Below, in pieces: positions 21,806-31,905 of a stretch of 59,809 nucleotides of DNA. The notes under the pieces were generated by a model. The model searched no databases, had not been told where the DNA came from, and saw only the letters and a list, made by a program, of their open reading frames with translations. The stretch covers positions 1 through 59,809 of the forward strand of contig MU858264.1 in the NCBI GenBank assembly GCA_033297075.1, read 5' to 3'. The position numbers and the translations under genes are program-made. Source of the stretch: Rhypophila decipiens (Eukaryota; Ascomycota; Sordariomycetes; Sordariales; Naviculisporaceae). Position 1 is the first letter of the stretch; each line of letters opens with the position of its first letter.

Positions 21806-22564
21806 ATGTCTTCCTCTTACGAGTTTGTCGACTTCTACGCCGTCCTCCAGGTAAGTCCCTTTGCCTCGCTCGACGAGATCCACCAGGCGGCTATCACACG
21901 CAGGGACGCTCTAGAGCGCAACGACACCCTCACCTACCCCGAGCGCGAGCGCCTGCTAACCCTCTACCGAACAGCCTGGACCGTCTTCACCACCGACGCC
22001 CCCAGCTGCCGCTTCATCTACGACATCACCCGGCACATGAACCGTGGCGAGCTAGTCCTAACATCTTCCTCTCCCGATATACCTTCCCGCCTCGTGGCCC
22101 GCATGCGCGTGATGCTCATGCTCCGCGACATGCAGAACACCCTCGTCCACCTCTCCAAAATATACGCCGACGCCTCCACCATCGAGGAGGTCGCGTACCA
22201 GCACGATGATGAGGAAATAGGCGAGTGGTTCACCGAGCTGCTCGACCAGGTGTGGATGTTTTGCGCCCATGTGGTTCTTACACGCCGGAACTTGCAACGC
22301 GCTCTGTCTTACATTAATGCCTCTACTGATGGCATATGGGCGAGAGGGCTGCGCGATCCTACGCTGAACATTTACACGGGGGAGAAGCATCGGGCTAAGC
22401 TGGTGTTGGCGGATATCCAGGCGGCCGAGAGGCGCATCCACGGGCAGTACTGGTTGCTGGTTGCGCGGGCGCTGGATGGGTGTTTGAAGCGGGCGGGTAC
22501 TGACGTTACTAGGAAGTATCCCGAGCTTTTACAGGAGGTGGTTAGGCATATTCGGACTGATTAG
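21806..22564 (+). CDS. J-domain-like protein without HPD
   Basis: Intronless, 252 residues. The N-terminus resembles a DnaJ domain: DFYAVLQVSPFASLDEIHQA matches the 'YxxLgv...as..eIk.A' start of helix I-II, and LTLYRTAWTVFTTDAPSCRFIYD matches helix III with the closing R..YD. The loop that should carry HPD, the motif that stimulates Hsp70 ATPase, reads ERNDTLTYP and lacks it. It would therefore be a J-like protein, probably not a functional Hsp70 co-chaperone. The rest is helical and charged, with no recognisable domain. The start at 21806 follows a CAACC context and a TATA box about 105 bases upstream. Confidence 0.7.
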   Translation: MSSSYEFVDFYAVLQVSPFASLDEIHQAAITRRDALERNDTLTYPERERLLTLYRTAWTVFTTDAPSCRFIYDITRHMNRGELVLTSSSPDIPSRLVARMRVMLMLRDMQNTLVHLSKIYADASTIEEVAYQHDDEEIGEWFTELLDQVWMFCAHVVLTRRNLQRALSYINASTDGIWARGLRDPTLNIYTGEKHRAKLVLADIQAAERRIHGQYWLLVARALDGCLKRAGTDVTRKYPELLQEVVRHIRTD

Positions 22565-23361
22565 TCAGGTAAGTTTTCCCTTTCTTCTTCCCTCTCCTTC
22601 CTCCTTCTCAGATAAAAGAACAAGAAAACAAGCGGTAAATCGCACCTTCTTGACTACTAATGGAATTCAAGGTAGAGTTCAGGTAAGTAAGGTACAGACC
22701 GGTTAATAAGTGCTTCCTGGTATGTGCAGGTAAGTATCCCATCTTCGATGTGGTGACCGCTGGCGGTCATACATAACGTTATCTAGTATGGGAAATAATA
22801 ATAATAGAATCATTTCTAACAAAGTTTATAAGTTCCCCCATCCAATCCTCAGTGACCATTTTTTACTAGTGATAATGTTTAATTGAATAACTTCTTGTTG
22901 TATGACGATCAGGTCCTTCTCAAGTTAGGAACAGGGCACGTATTCCAAGTTTCTGTCCCACCACATTCCCAGGGTGCGTATACACACCCATGCACGCACA
23001 TATGAACAAGTAAGATTGTTCTTGAATATGAGGCTTGTTTTGTTTTAATCTGACTCTCGCTTAGGATGTATGAGCATAAGGTATTACTATTCTCTCCAAT
23101 GGGGTTTTGCGTTCTGTTCCGCGTAATTATACTAAGCCTCAAGGTATGTCGGTACAAGTATTGTCCTCATCTGCGCAGCCATTGGCTGTCTCGACAAGAC
23201 CTCGCATAACAGCTGAGGGGCGTGACGTGGTGCGGAGATGTGCATCCTTCCCGCAAACACTTCGAAGTGTTGCCACTTGCTACCATAAGTCATCAATTCA
23301 CAAGATCCATCGCCTCGGCAACCGTCCAGTCCAGTCTGCTGCCGATTCACTAGATGCCAAA
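22565..23361. other. Intergenic region upstream of the second HET gene
   Basis: AT-rich in part, no gene recognised. A stretch from GTATGT (23144) to GCAG (about 23180) resembles a short 5' UTR intron. The open frame of the next gene continues upstream to an ATG at 23146, which is an alternative start. Confidence 0.35.
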
Positions 23362-25917
23362 ATGCCTCTCAGAGACCCATATCCTCGATCTGACCCTCGC
23401 GGAGACCAATCGGAGCCGGATGGCCCTGTGAAGCTTGAGTATTTCTTCCCAGAGCCCGACGACGAACCCGGAGTCGAGCAGTTCCCATGGCTACGGTCGG
23501 ACTATGATGATACCGTCGAAAGCGCCCTTTGTCGCCTTTGCCGTCAGATCGACTTTCGATACCTGTTATCCAACAAGAGCCCTTATGATATCAACCTGGG
23601 TCACTACGGCGACGCAAAATTGAGAGACTGCTTATTCTGCAGAGCAGCGCTTGACCTGCCGAGAATCGCTATTAACTCGTTTCGAAAGAACGGAATCCAC
23701 GATAGAGATAGGCTTGTCCTCTCATCGGCACGGGAACATCCCAGATCAAACTGGAGAAAGTCTGGCGAAGCTGACATCTTGGACTCCCTGGTGTTGCGGG
23801 TCTGGATATATCGACATATGCAAGGAACAGATAATCTACTAGGAAGGGGCAAAAGCGGCGGGTACGGCATAGGCGTTGCTTATTCGGTATTTCATGCCGT
23901 CGAGGATCCGAGCTACCACACGGTCGCACCTCTTTCCGGGAGGCTCATCCCACCTCGATACGATTCAGATACTGTCCGGAACTGGCTTCGAGACTGCAAC
24001 GCGTCTGTAACAGAGAACCGGAAGAAAAGGGAGGCCTTGAACAACATTGAAAGATTCATCGACACACAAGACGAATGCGTCGTTGAAACGGGGCAGCTGA
24101 TTAACCGCACTTCGTCTACTGCATCTCACCTCGACTTTGTAGCGCTCAGCTACGTCTGGGGAAAACTCGGACAGCAGACTACATTGATAAGAGCCACATC
24201 ACAAGACCTGCACATGAAGGGGTCAATCTTGACGGCCGACGAAAGCATAATCTCGACGACCATCAAGGACGCCATGGTCGTCTGCAGGGACATTGGCGTT
24301 CGCTATCTCTGGGTTGACGCATTGTGCATCGTGCAAGACGACCCAGGCAAGCTACAGCAAATCAAGAATATGCATCATGTCTACGCGGGTGCCTGTCTAA
24401 CCATAATCGCGGCATCCGGAGACAACGCCAACGCGGGACTTCCCGGTGCGGGAACTGAGAGCTCGGCCCAGCGCCAGACCATCCTAAAGGTGCAGGACAT
24501 GACGATGGTCAAGGAGAGCCTAGACCTGGATGACAGGCTCGCCACTGCCTACTGGGGCACTCGGGCGTGGACTTTTCAGGAGTTCCTCCTGGCGCCCCGA
24601 AGGCTGGTCTTCACCAACAAGGCCATCTACTTCTCTTGTCCCCATGGAGTTCATTCCGAGGACATTACAAGCCCATTGCACGAGTCCGAGTTTGCCTACT
24701 ACGGAATGCTGAGGAGATCGGGATTTGAATTTCAGCGCCGCGGAGAGCTCAACTGGACCGCATATGCCGAGGTGGCGTCTAGTTTCACGGCGAGAGACCT
24801 AACAAACGAGACGGACCGCATGCCCGCGTTTCTCGCCCTTTCTACGGTCATGGCCGATGAGTTATTTTGCGGCGTGCCGCTCGTGTCTGGTCTGCCGTTT
24901 GCAGCACTGGATGCCGCCATGTTATGGAGACGATGCCTCGGGTGTGATACATGCAAAAACGCCGGCCGGGGTTTAGAACGTCGAGGTGGCTTCAAACATA
25001 ATGTCCCTCGAGACCCCATCGAGTTGCCGCCTTCATGGTCGTGGGCTGGCTGGAAGGGCCATATCCAGTACTCCAAGTTTATCCTGTTCGACGATAACCC
25101 ATCATGGTCCATTGTCCCGCGAGTCCACTGGCTAGATGCGGACCACAATGCCAAACGCGAGCCATCTCAAATCCGCACCTGGATGCCTCTCAAGCAGATC
25201 GACACAAACGTCTGGGAACCCAAACAAGGGGGCTATACCCGGAAAGGAGAGACGGATGGCACCGTCCACAGCCACCCCATAGACCACTCTCACTTTCTCA
25301 GCCGGCCGCTCGTAAGTCCGACAGACGGGTATCTGCACCTGGAGGCCGAGGTTGCCGACTTTTTCGTCACGGGCCGATTATTCGACGAAATGACCAACGT
25401 ACAAGAGGTAGACAACTACAATCTGGACGGAACCAGCATCTACGGTGCCCGAATCGGCGACCCTCTATCGGTACATACTGTCATCTACCCCACTGGCGAC
25501 CCATCAACATCAGCGGCGACTCTTAGTCCCCACTGTGGCGTGCTATACAACGACCTTGACCTGTCTACAGTGGGCGTGACGCTCCCCGCCGGAGTCAGTT
25601 TTGTCAAACTGTCACAGACTACATTACAGCAGACGTATTACCAGAAAGATCGTCCGCCTCCTGATATCCTCGACCAGCTCACTCCGGGCTTGGGGATTAG
25701 AGACCGCCCCGATGATAGCAGGGAGATGGGGCCGAATAGAGTGAATCGATATTTTGATTACGACTATTGGGACTATAGCAATATCTGGTGTTTGTACAAC
25801 GTCCTCGCGGTGGTCTGGGACGGGGACGTCGCTTTCCGTGTCGGGATAGGCAAGATTCATGTCGACGCGTTTGATACTAACCCTTCACTGAGAACGAACC
25901 GGATATGGCTGGGGTAG
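23362..25917 (+). CDS. HET-domain protein with N-terminal CxxC pairs
   Basis: Intronless, 851 residues from the ATG at 23362; a 72-residue extension from 23146 is possible but compositionally unlike protein. The N-terminal region has paired cysteines, ALCRLCRQIDF and RDCLFCRAALD, typical of the long HET subclass whose N-terminus looks like a small zinc-binding unit. The HET core starts near residue 259: FVALSYVWGK, then RYLWVDALCIVQDD, QIKNMHHVYAGACLTIIAASG, and the post-domain RAWTFQEFLLAPRRLVF. The C-terminal half has SWSWAGW, conserved in this subclass. HET proteins mediate programmed cell death in allorecognition; the trigger here is unknown. It converges on the downstream minus-strand gene with a gap of only 35 bases. 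Confidence 0.93.
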   Translation: MPLRDPYPRSDPRGDQSEPDGPVKLEYFFPEPDDEPGVEQFPWLRSDYDDTVESALCRLCRQIDFRYLLSNKSPYDINLGHYGDAKLRDCLFCRAALDLPRIAINSFRKNGIHDRDRLVLSSAREHPRSNWRKSGEADILDSLVLRVWIYRHMQGTDNLLGRGKSGGYGIGVAYSVFHAVEDPSYHTVAPLSGRLIPPRYDSDTVRNWLRDCNASVTENRKKREALNNIERFIDTQDECVVETGQLINRTSSTASHLDFVALSYVWGKLGQQTTLIRATSQDLHMKGSILTADESIISTTIKDAMVVCRDIGVRYLWVDALCIVQDDPGKLQQIKNMHHVYAGACLTIIAASGDNANAGLPGAGTESSAQRQTILKVQDMTMVKESLDLDDRLATAYWGTRAWTFQEFLLAPRRLVFTNKAIYFSCPHGVHSEDITSPLHESEFAYYGMLRRSGFEFQRRGELNWTAYAEVASSFTARDLTNETDRMPAFLALSTVMADELFCGVPLVSGLPFAALDAAMLWRRCLGCDTCKNAGRGLERRGGFKHNVPRDPIELPPSWSWAGWKGHIQYSKFILFDDNPSWSIVPRVHWLDADHNAKREPSQIRTWMPLKQIDTNVWEPKQGGYTRKGETDGTVHSHPIDHSHFLSRPLVSPTDGYLHLEAEVADFFVTGRLFDEMTNVQEVDNYNLDGTSIYGARIGDPLSVHTVIYPTGDPSTSAATLSPHCGVLYNDLDLSTVGVTLPAGVSFVKLSQTTLQQTYYQKDRPPPDILDQLTPGLGIRDRPDDSREMGPNRVNRYFDYDYWDYSNIWCLYNVLAVVWDGDVAFRVGIGKIHVDAFDTNPSLRTNRIWLG

Positions 25918-25952
25918 CTAAATCAGGATTACTACACCTAAATATCAGGGAC

Positions 25953-27037
25953 TTACACATACATCTCCACTGGACCAGCCGCCCTAATACCAAGAAGCAC
26001 AACGCAAAGCACCACCGCGAGTAAACCCATGCAAAGGTTTCCCACCCCTGTCCCGCCTTGTATGTCTCCCGTAACCACGCACCACAAAACCGACAACACG
26101 GTGGATATCACGGTGGCGCAAAGTCCAAGCCACCTGAACAACGACCATCGATAACCTTCAACAATATAGATGCCCCATCCTTCGGGCTGCTGTCCTGCCG
26201 GCTCATCGCCGTGAAAGCCGAGTGGCGAATGTAGCTTCTTGGGAAGGCGACTCAAGCCCAGCGAGCCTAGGTGGTCCTTTGGATGCAAGAATGAATGCAT
26301 GAAAAGACGGGGATGAAGCGGAAAGGGTCCGATGCGAGGCGGGCAGGGTGAATATTCGTATTGATCGGCGGCGACTTGTTCGGGTGGCGGGATTGCGTCT
26401 AGCTCGATGTTTCCGACTTGTTGTCTGGCTAACAGTCGTTGGACGAGTTCAAACTGTGAGTGAACGGGTTAACCAGACTGTTCTTTTTCCGGCTTTGTGA
26501 GATGAGAAGGGCATGAACCTTGATGTATCTCATTGTTTGTGGACTGACGAGCCAATTTCTCAACCCGTGACTTTTCCGAACTTCTTGATATGCATTGTGG
26601 AGCATCTGAAGCAACATTTGGTCGTTCCAAAGGGGTTTAATCTTGACCTGTCGTAATTGGATTTGCCTGCCTTGGTTTACGCAGAGGAGAATGTACCCCG
26701 TCTTTAACTGCGTTCTTTCTAGTTGCGTCCCTCCAAGAGCAGTCTTGGTAGACATTCCGGTGCTTTCGGAGAGACGGAGCGGAACATGAAGGGTCTGCGG
26801 CCTTGGCGGTGTTGCCTTGGTTTCTGAATCCTGTCGCTGTTCCGTCCTTGCTGATGTTTGCTCCGATGTTTGGTCCAGGATGCCATTGTAGAAAGCTGAT
26901 GTAGCGCTATTTGGTACTGCAGATTTTATCTCGTCGAGCAGGTCGTGGTCTTTGTCGGAGTCTAGTGGATCCTGTATGTCTCCCTCTACAATAGTTATAG
27001 CGGTGTCTTGTTTTGCCAACCCTCTTACAAGTTGCAT
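25953..27037 (-). CDS. Two-TM fungal membrane protein, unknown function
   Basis: Exons 26519-27037 and 25953-26453 (intron 26454-26518, GTTCAT donor and CACAG acceptor) give 339 residues. The splice restores MRYIK|FELVQRL, and both exons are in phase 0. The N-terminal half is polar; the middle contains GYILLCVNQGRQIQL, a motif of a widespread Pezizomycotina family, followed by YEYSPCPPRIGPFP, EGWGIYIVEGYRW and two hydrophobic helices (LGLCATVISTVLSVLWCV and VGNLCMGLLAVVLCVVLLG). The EGWG..VEG..W signature just before the membrane part is characteristic. These proteins often neighbour HET genes; their function is not known. The donor GTTCAT is weak, so transcript support would help. Confidence 0.72.
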
Positions 27038-27191
27038 GGTGTCTGTCCTGTGATCTCGGTGAACGTTGAGTGTCGTCTTCTCGCCGCAACCCTGCCCATA
27101 CCTTCGGCAGTTAGTTCTTGTTAAGCATTTTCCCTATGATCCGGGAACCCTTACGCATGTATGGGTTATTCTGACACGGCCTGGGGCAACC

Positions 27192-28817
27192 CTAGCACGT
27201 GAAATGCCCAAGCAAACACCCGATCATTGTCGTGAAGGAGAGCATGGCTCTGTTTGGAGAGGCTCTCCAAAACGCAGTCAATGCACCATGACCACGCATT
27301 TTCCTGTACCAGAGAATGATGAAGCAAATGTGAGCTTGTCCTAGAATAAGACCTATGACCACCAGCCCCCTTTGTTCGGCGTATATCCAGGCTTGGTAGA
27401 TCTCACCAGGGACTGGAAAACCCAACTTTTCAGGGCTACCACGTCTTGCCAGGTGGAATGTTCTTGTGTCATAATCCACCGAAAGATACGCCTGCGACCT
27501 TGGTTAACTCCTCTGTTAACTTTAGCGTGACAGTTTTTTCAACCAACCTGGGATAGAAATGCCCGACCCAAAACGATTGTGTTGCCATCTGCAGGTGACT
27601 GCAAGACTTGAATCTCCCTGAGCGTGTGGTTGACGGTCGGAGAGCCATTGATGTCAAGACCGCGCAGGGGTTTCTCAAACTCATCGCTTGGAATATTGAC
27701 GGAAAACCCATTCTCAAATTTGATGTCCAAGGACGCGTTAAGGCTGCGTGAAGTCTCGTATATGAGTCCCGGCTCAGCTATTAGAATGCGAGGATTGCCC
27801 GAGAAACGGGGAAAGCTTAAACTCGCCGGATGCTCGATGTGGCTCCGCAGTCTCTCAAGTTGGGCAAGGGGTAATCTGAAGAGATTATCGTAACTGCAAC
27901 GAACTGATTAGTGCCGTTGTTCTACCTCAAAGGTTAGAGACTTACGGCTCAATGCAACCCTTGAGTGGTCCTTCCAGCAGCGTCCTGCTCCTTCCATTGA
28001 TTGTGAACCTGAGTTCGCTTATAACCACTGAAAGTGAGCATTTGTTTCCATCTAACTGACCCCCAGATGCGTTAATGGCGTATTGGTGCCATGGATGCTG
28101 AAAGTCCCGTTGAGAATCATATCCGCCAAAGACTAAGGAGCCACGTCGAGGGGATTTGGGGTTTGAGAAGCCGGTATCAAGTCCCCAACTTCTTCTTTTT
28201 ATATACCCCTTATCCATCAAGGCCTGGAGTATCGTCGAATTCTCGGCAAGACCGAGGTGGCTGGTGCTGTGGGATATGCCGTCTGAAGGATCAAGGGTTG
28301 CTGACTCAAGTTCCCGCGCCAATCGCGAGTCAAGATTCAGCCCACCTCCGGTAACCAAAGGCGATGGACGCCAGCCCAGACTATTGTTTGCCTCGTTGTC
28401 GTGCCGGCCGTCTCGTCTCGAATCTAAAAATCTAGGTGGTAGGCTTCCACCTCTGCGAGAGTTACATTGCGCTTGGCTGATATTATCGCCCACTGGAAAA
28501 AAGGCACAGAGATCGCTGGACGCCAGGGGTGGAGTGTTGGTGTAGGTGCTCGGGGTTGCGCAAAGTCTTGTGTGGCCGGTACGAATTAGAACGCCGTATG
28601 AGAAGACATCTCCGACATGACATTCTCCAGTTGTCAGCACCACCGAACGGCCACGGCGACGGGGGAGGTTCCTTGCGAAGCCCCGTTCGTGGCGTCCAAG
28701 CGGTTCGCCCACAAGGTGGTCCGGATATTACCAGCAGTGTCGAAAAGCAAGGAATATAAGGGCAGTTACGAGGGAAAATATGAAAGAACGTAGTCGAGCT
28801 CCTCGACTGATGATCAT
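27192..28817 (-). CDS. Pepsin-fold protein without catalytic aspartates, membrane-anchored
   Basis: Proposed exons 28732-28817, 27946-28671, 27548-27893, 27192-27491; together 485 residues in frame. An N-terminal hydrophobic leader (LRSFIFSLVTALIFLAF) and a C-terminal hydrophobic helix (GLVVIGLILGQAHICFIILWY) bracket an aspartic-protease-like fold: LGLAENSTILQALMDKGYI, RRGSLVFGGYD, and TIVLGRAFL..AYLSVDYD, all typical of pepsin family A1. The N-lobe DTG position reads VLIRTGHTRL (Asp replaced by Arg). The only DTG (GLDTGFS) lies in the strand preceding SLVFGG, not at the C-lobe active site, where no DTG is seen. It is therefore probably a non-proteolytic, surface-anchored relative, a class known in filamentous fungi. 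The first intron uses an AAG acceptor at 28672 and is the least certain part. Confidence 0.7.
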
Positions 28818-29295
28818 GGCTCAAGTTGGAAGGGCACCAAGTCTGAAGACGACACAGTCAGGCAACCCGGGGATGAAGGCATATGACGGTAAATTAGGAC
28901 GATCAGAAGATTCAGGGGCTAAACAAGATGTAGAAAGGCGGGGGCGGCCGATTTCCATAAGTATTCTCACTCACGGCCCAAATCAAGGGCGGTCTGGAAC
29001 TGACGGTCGTGATTCCGCGACGCGCTCAGTCCCGAGCCTGCCATCGGGGCCGAGTAATCGCCCAACGGTAAACGGTCGAACAAAAGAGCTTGAGCGTCTC
29101 GGATTGGCTCAAAACATGGATCTGTAACAGTGGCTTATGACAACTGGGCTGGACAGGTCCTGCGGAGCCAGACAAGCGCGCCAAGGCAGATTCTGAACTT
29201 TACCGACTCCATGCATTTGAAATCTCCAAAGCAATCTTCAGCTGGTTGGGTATTAAGGGCTGACCCAGGACATCATACTCAGCGAATATATGTAT
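28818..29295. other. Intergenic region
   Basis: 480 bases between two minus-strand genes. Nothing supported beyond flanking regulatory space. Confidence 0.4.
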
Positions 29296-30060
29296 CTAAA
29301 CCCCAGCAACAACAACCTCAGCCTCCCCACTACTCTGATACCCTTCGACCGCAACAATAACAAAATCAAATTCCTCACTCGCCCCAATATCAACGTTCAA
29401 CTTTTCTCTCCACGTATCAAAATGCTTCTTCAAGTCCACCTTTCCCTTGGACCGTTTCTGATCCCCCTTTCTGACAGAATAAACCCGCAATACCATCGAA
29501 CTCCCCGTCCCCGGCAGCTGAGTCCAGTAATAATGCCTCGTCATACCGACTCTATACTCTCCCCCATCAACCTCGACAAGCCCGCCATCTGTACCACTAT
29601 ACGTCGGCGAGAATGCAGTCGACGGGTCATAGGTGCCGTAATTTTCCATGATGTAGAATTCCACCAGCCCGCCGTTTTTATTCGCCGGCGAGGAGCGCGT
29701 CATGCCGTAGACGGAGAGGTATGCATTCCCGCTCGGTGCAAACTTGGCCGAGTAGGAAATTGTGTTTGGAGTGGCGGAGGAGGGACCCCATCCTTTGCCG
29801 CCGTAAAAGTTGGAGACGTTCTTCCAGGATATGACGTATGCGCCGCCGGGATCTTTGTTGCTGTATGAGACGGAGCCGCTTGCGTTGTCGGTCCAGTAGG
29901 TGTAGAAGTAGCCGTTGTGGGTGCCGTTGCCTGGCTTGAGGGCGGCGGCTGTGATGTCGCGGGGGACTTGGGGAGCAGCGGAAAGGGGGGAGGAGAGGAC
30001 GCTGGGGCTGATTGCGAGAAGATGGAGGGTGAGGGACGCGAGTTTGGTTAGGGGCTGCAT
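29296..30060 (-). CDS. GH11 endo-beta-1,4-xylanase
   Basis: 254 residues, no intron. A signal peptide (MQPLTKLASLTLHLLAISPSVLS) precedes a complete GH11 beta-jelly-roll: YFYTYWTDNASGSVSYSN, GKGWGPSSATPNTISYSAKF, GNAYLSVYGMTR, LVEFYIMENYGTY with the nucleophile Glu at residue 134, and VAVEGYQSSG with the acid/base Glu at about 239. GH11 enzymes hydrolyse internal xylan bonds of plant hemicellulose outside the cell. Differences from the usual enzymes: the loop between YGMTR and LVE has about six extra residues (SSPANKNG in place of NP), and a KR-rich stretch (RKGDQKRSKGK) replaces the usual RTGGTV. Both could alter substrate preference. No cellulose-binding domain. Both catalytic residues are present, so it is likely active. 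Confidence 0.93.
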   Translation of the reverse strand: MQPLTKLASLTLHLLAISPSVLSSPLSAAPQVPRDITAAALKPGNGTHNGYFYTYWTDNASGSVSYSNKDPGGAYVISWKNVSNFYGGKGWGPSSATPNTISYSAKFAPSGNAYLSVYGMTRSSPANKNGGLVEFYIMENYGTYDPSTAFSPTYSGTDGGLVEVDGGEYRVGMTRHYYWTQLPGTGSSMVLRVYSVRKGDQKRSKGKVDLKKHFDTWREKLNVDIGASEEFDFVIVAVEGYQSSGEAEVVVAGV

Positions 30061-30595
30061 TTTGAGTACTTGGACTGGATGGGCGTGCTTGGTTTAGACA
30101 AAGATCATGGAGCCAACGGCTGAAAAATACTAGGCTCCGGAACAATGTAGCACATGTCAAAGGTGGCCTTCCTTGTATATTTATACTAATTCTTTCCTGT
30201 CAAGGGAAATCGTCATTCCTTGTTCAACGTTGCTTCGTACTCTCTATACGAACACACATGTCACAGGCTGCCAACTTGCCGCCGAGCAATTAGGATGCAA
30301 CTCAAGCCATTGGCGGGGAAGGAAAATCCGGGGTCGTTGGGAGTTGAACATATTCAGGCTAAACTCGGTTGTGTACATGTTGCTGGAAGGGGAAAGACGG
30401 TTTGTCGACTGCCGAGTTTGTGTAGCATGGCAGGATCCGGGACAAGGGCACGCTAGGTAGAAGATGCGGGCTTGATGTCCCGGATAACACCTGACGCCTC
30501 GGAAGCGGCAAAAAGTAAGAGTATTATGTATACGATTTGTAAAGAAACGATAATACAAGTTCAATCAAAGGTATTTACCAAAACCCCGTCGGACT
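30061..30595. other. Intergenic region between xylanase and hydrolase genes
   Basis: 535 bases holding the GH11 promoter, with its TATA box at 30176-30185, and the 3' end of the hydrolase gene. Nothing else recognised. Confidence 0.4.
30176..30185 (-). promoter_or_regulatory. TATA box of the GH11 gene
   Basis: TATAAATATA on the minus strand, about 116 bases upstream of the ATG at 30060. Confidence 0.5.
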
Positions 30596-31402
30596 TTATC
30601 TTTCAATAGCAAAGACATGCTCCCCCAGCCAAGCAACAGCATCATCAACACCCCCAGGCGAACTAATCCAATGTCCGCCAGATTCATACTCCTTCCAAGT
30701 AACCCGTGCCCCAAACCCCGTCATGACATCCCTGACCTGCCGCCCCGTATCGATCTTGACAAGCGGATCATCCAGACAATGCTCAATCAAAACTGGCGTG
30801 TTCCTTATCAGTCCATCCTCATCCCCGTCTTGCCAGACACCCACAATCTTCCTCGTCTCATTCAACGTCCTACCCGGAAACGGAAACCGACATGAAAAGC
30901 CCATGACCCCGCCTATCCTGCTCACGTCGTCTCTTGGAGTGGCGAGGTTAAGTAGACAGTGCATAACCACCGCCCCGCCTTGACTGATTCCCGCCAAAAC
31001 AAGACGATCCCATTTCCCGCTCAACAACTGGACCTCGTTGTGAATATTGTCAAGAACAGAGGCTACACTCTCTCCCAATCCAGGCAGCTGGAGCTCCCCG
31101 CGATAACTCAGGTTCTGAACATCCCAGGTATCGAACCACTGCGAGGTCATCCCACCACCAAAGGTGTTTGCCAACCGTGCAGAGGGGCGTAGTTCAGAGG
31201 ACGGAAAGACCCATCGTGCTGAGGGGAAATGTTGTATCAGGGTCTGGCCAGTTGAAGAGGTGGAATAGCCCAGGGATCTGGCAAAGTTTTCGGCATTGTC
31301 GCCGCGTCCGTGGAGGAAGATTATCGTGTGCGTATGCCCTTGGGGAGAGGAAGGGTCGATTATGGTGGTTGAGAGTTTTGTGGCGTTGGCGGAGGGCGTC
31401 AT
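30596..31402 (-). CDS. Acyl-protein thioesterase-like alpha/beta hydrolase
   Basis: Intronless, 268 residues, phospholipase/carboxylesterase family (APT1-like), whose members remove palmitate from proteins or hydrolyse carboxylesters. The fold signature is complete: TIIFLHGRGDNAENF near residues 27-40, catalytic Ser 140 in LAGISQGGAVV, an Asp at 211-212 in EHCLDDPLV, and His 244 in SGGHWI. It is longer than fungal APT1 (about 230-240) because of insertions after ELRPSARLANTFGGGMTSQWFD and around PFPGRTLNETRK, as in the divergent fungal paralogues of unknown substrate. No signal peptide, so it is probably cytosolic. Confidence 0.92.
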   Translation of the reverse strand: MTPSANATKLSTTIIDPSSPQGHTHTIIFLHGRGDNAENFARSLGYSTSSTGQTLIQHFPSARWVFPSSELRPSARLANTFGGGMTSQWFDTWDVQNLSYRGELQLPGLGESVASVLDNIHNEVQLLSGKWDRLVLAGISQGGAVVMHCLLNLATPRDDVSRIGGVMGFSCRFPFPGRTLNETRKIVGVWQDGDEDGLIRNTPVLIEHCLDDPLVKIDTGRQVRDVMTGFGARVTWKEYESGGHWISSPGGVDDAVAWLGEHVFAIER

Positions 31403-31905
31403 GGTCTTCTGATCTCAGCCCGAAATTGGGTAGATACCTTGCATTGTGCAAAACTGATTGGTACAATTTGCATCAATTAGTTAATGGCACAGAGCAATGA
31501 AAGAAAAGATTGGATGCTTTCCGTGGATGAAGCCGATGGTTGTTGGAATAAGATTGTGACGGCGTTGATGCAGAAAATGTTGGTGCTTAGTCATCAAGCA
31601 ACGTGCACTTGCAATTCATATGCAATGGCGGCTGGCTCTGACCAATCATCTTCTGACCTGTTCAAAACGAGATGGGCAGTGCCTAGCTCAGCCACTGAAG
31701 CAGGACCTCGTTGAAGGAGCGGGGTGTTGTGATCAACTTCCCTTCAGACATTCCTCTTTTGCTTTGCTTCATCTCACGTCGTAAAAAGACTGTGTATTCG
31801 GGGTAGGCAGCTCCTCAACTCATATTTTTCATCGTGAAGTCAAAACGTGCCTGAACCCGAATAATCAGTATCGAAGAGGCGCTACCGTCTATCATTACGA
31901 GCAAC
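31403..31905. other. Intergenic region between divergent genes
   Basis: 500 bases forming the shared 5' flank of the hydrolase (minus) and the third HET gene (plus). No gene recognised. Confidence 0.4.
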
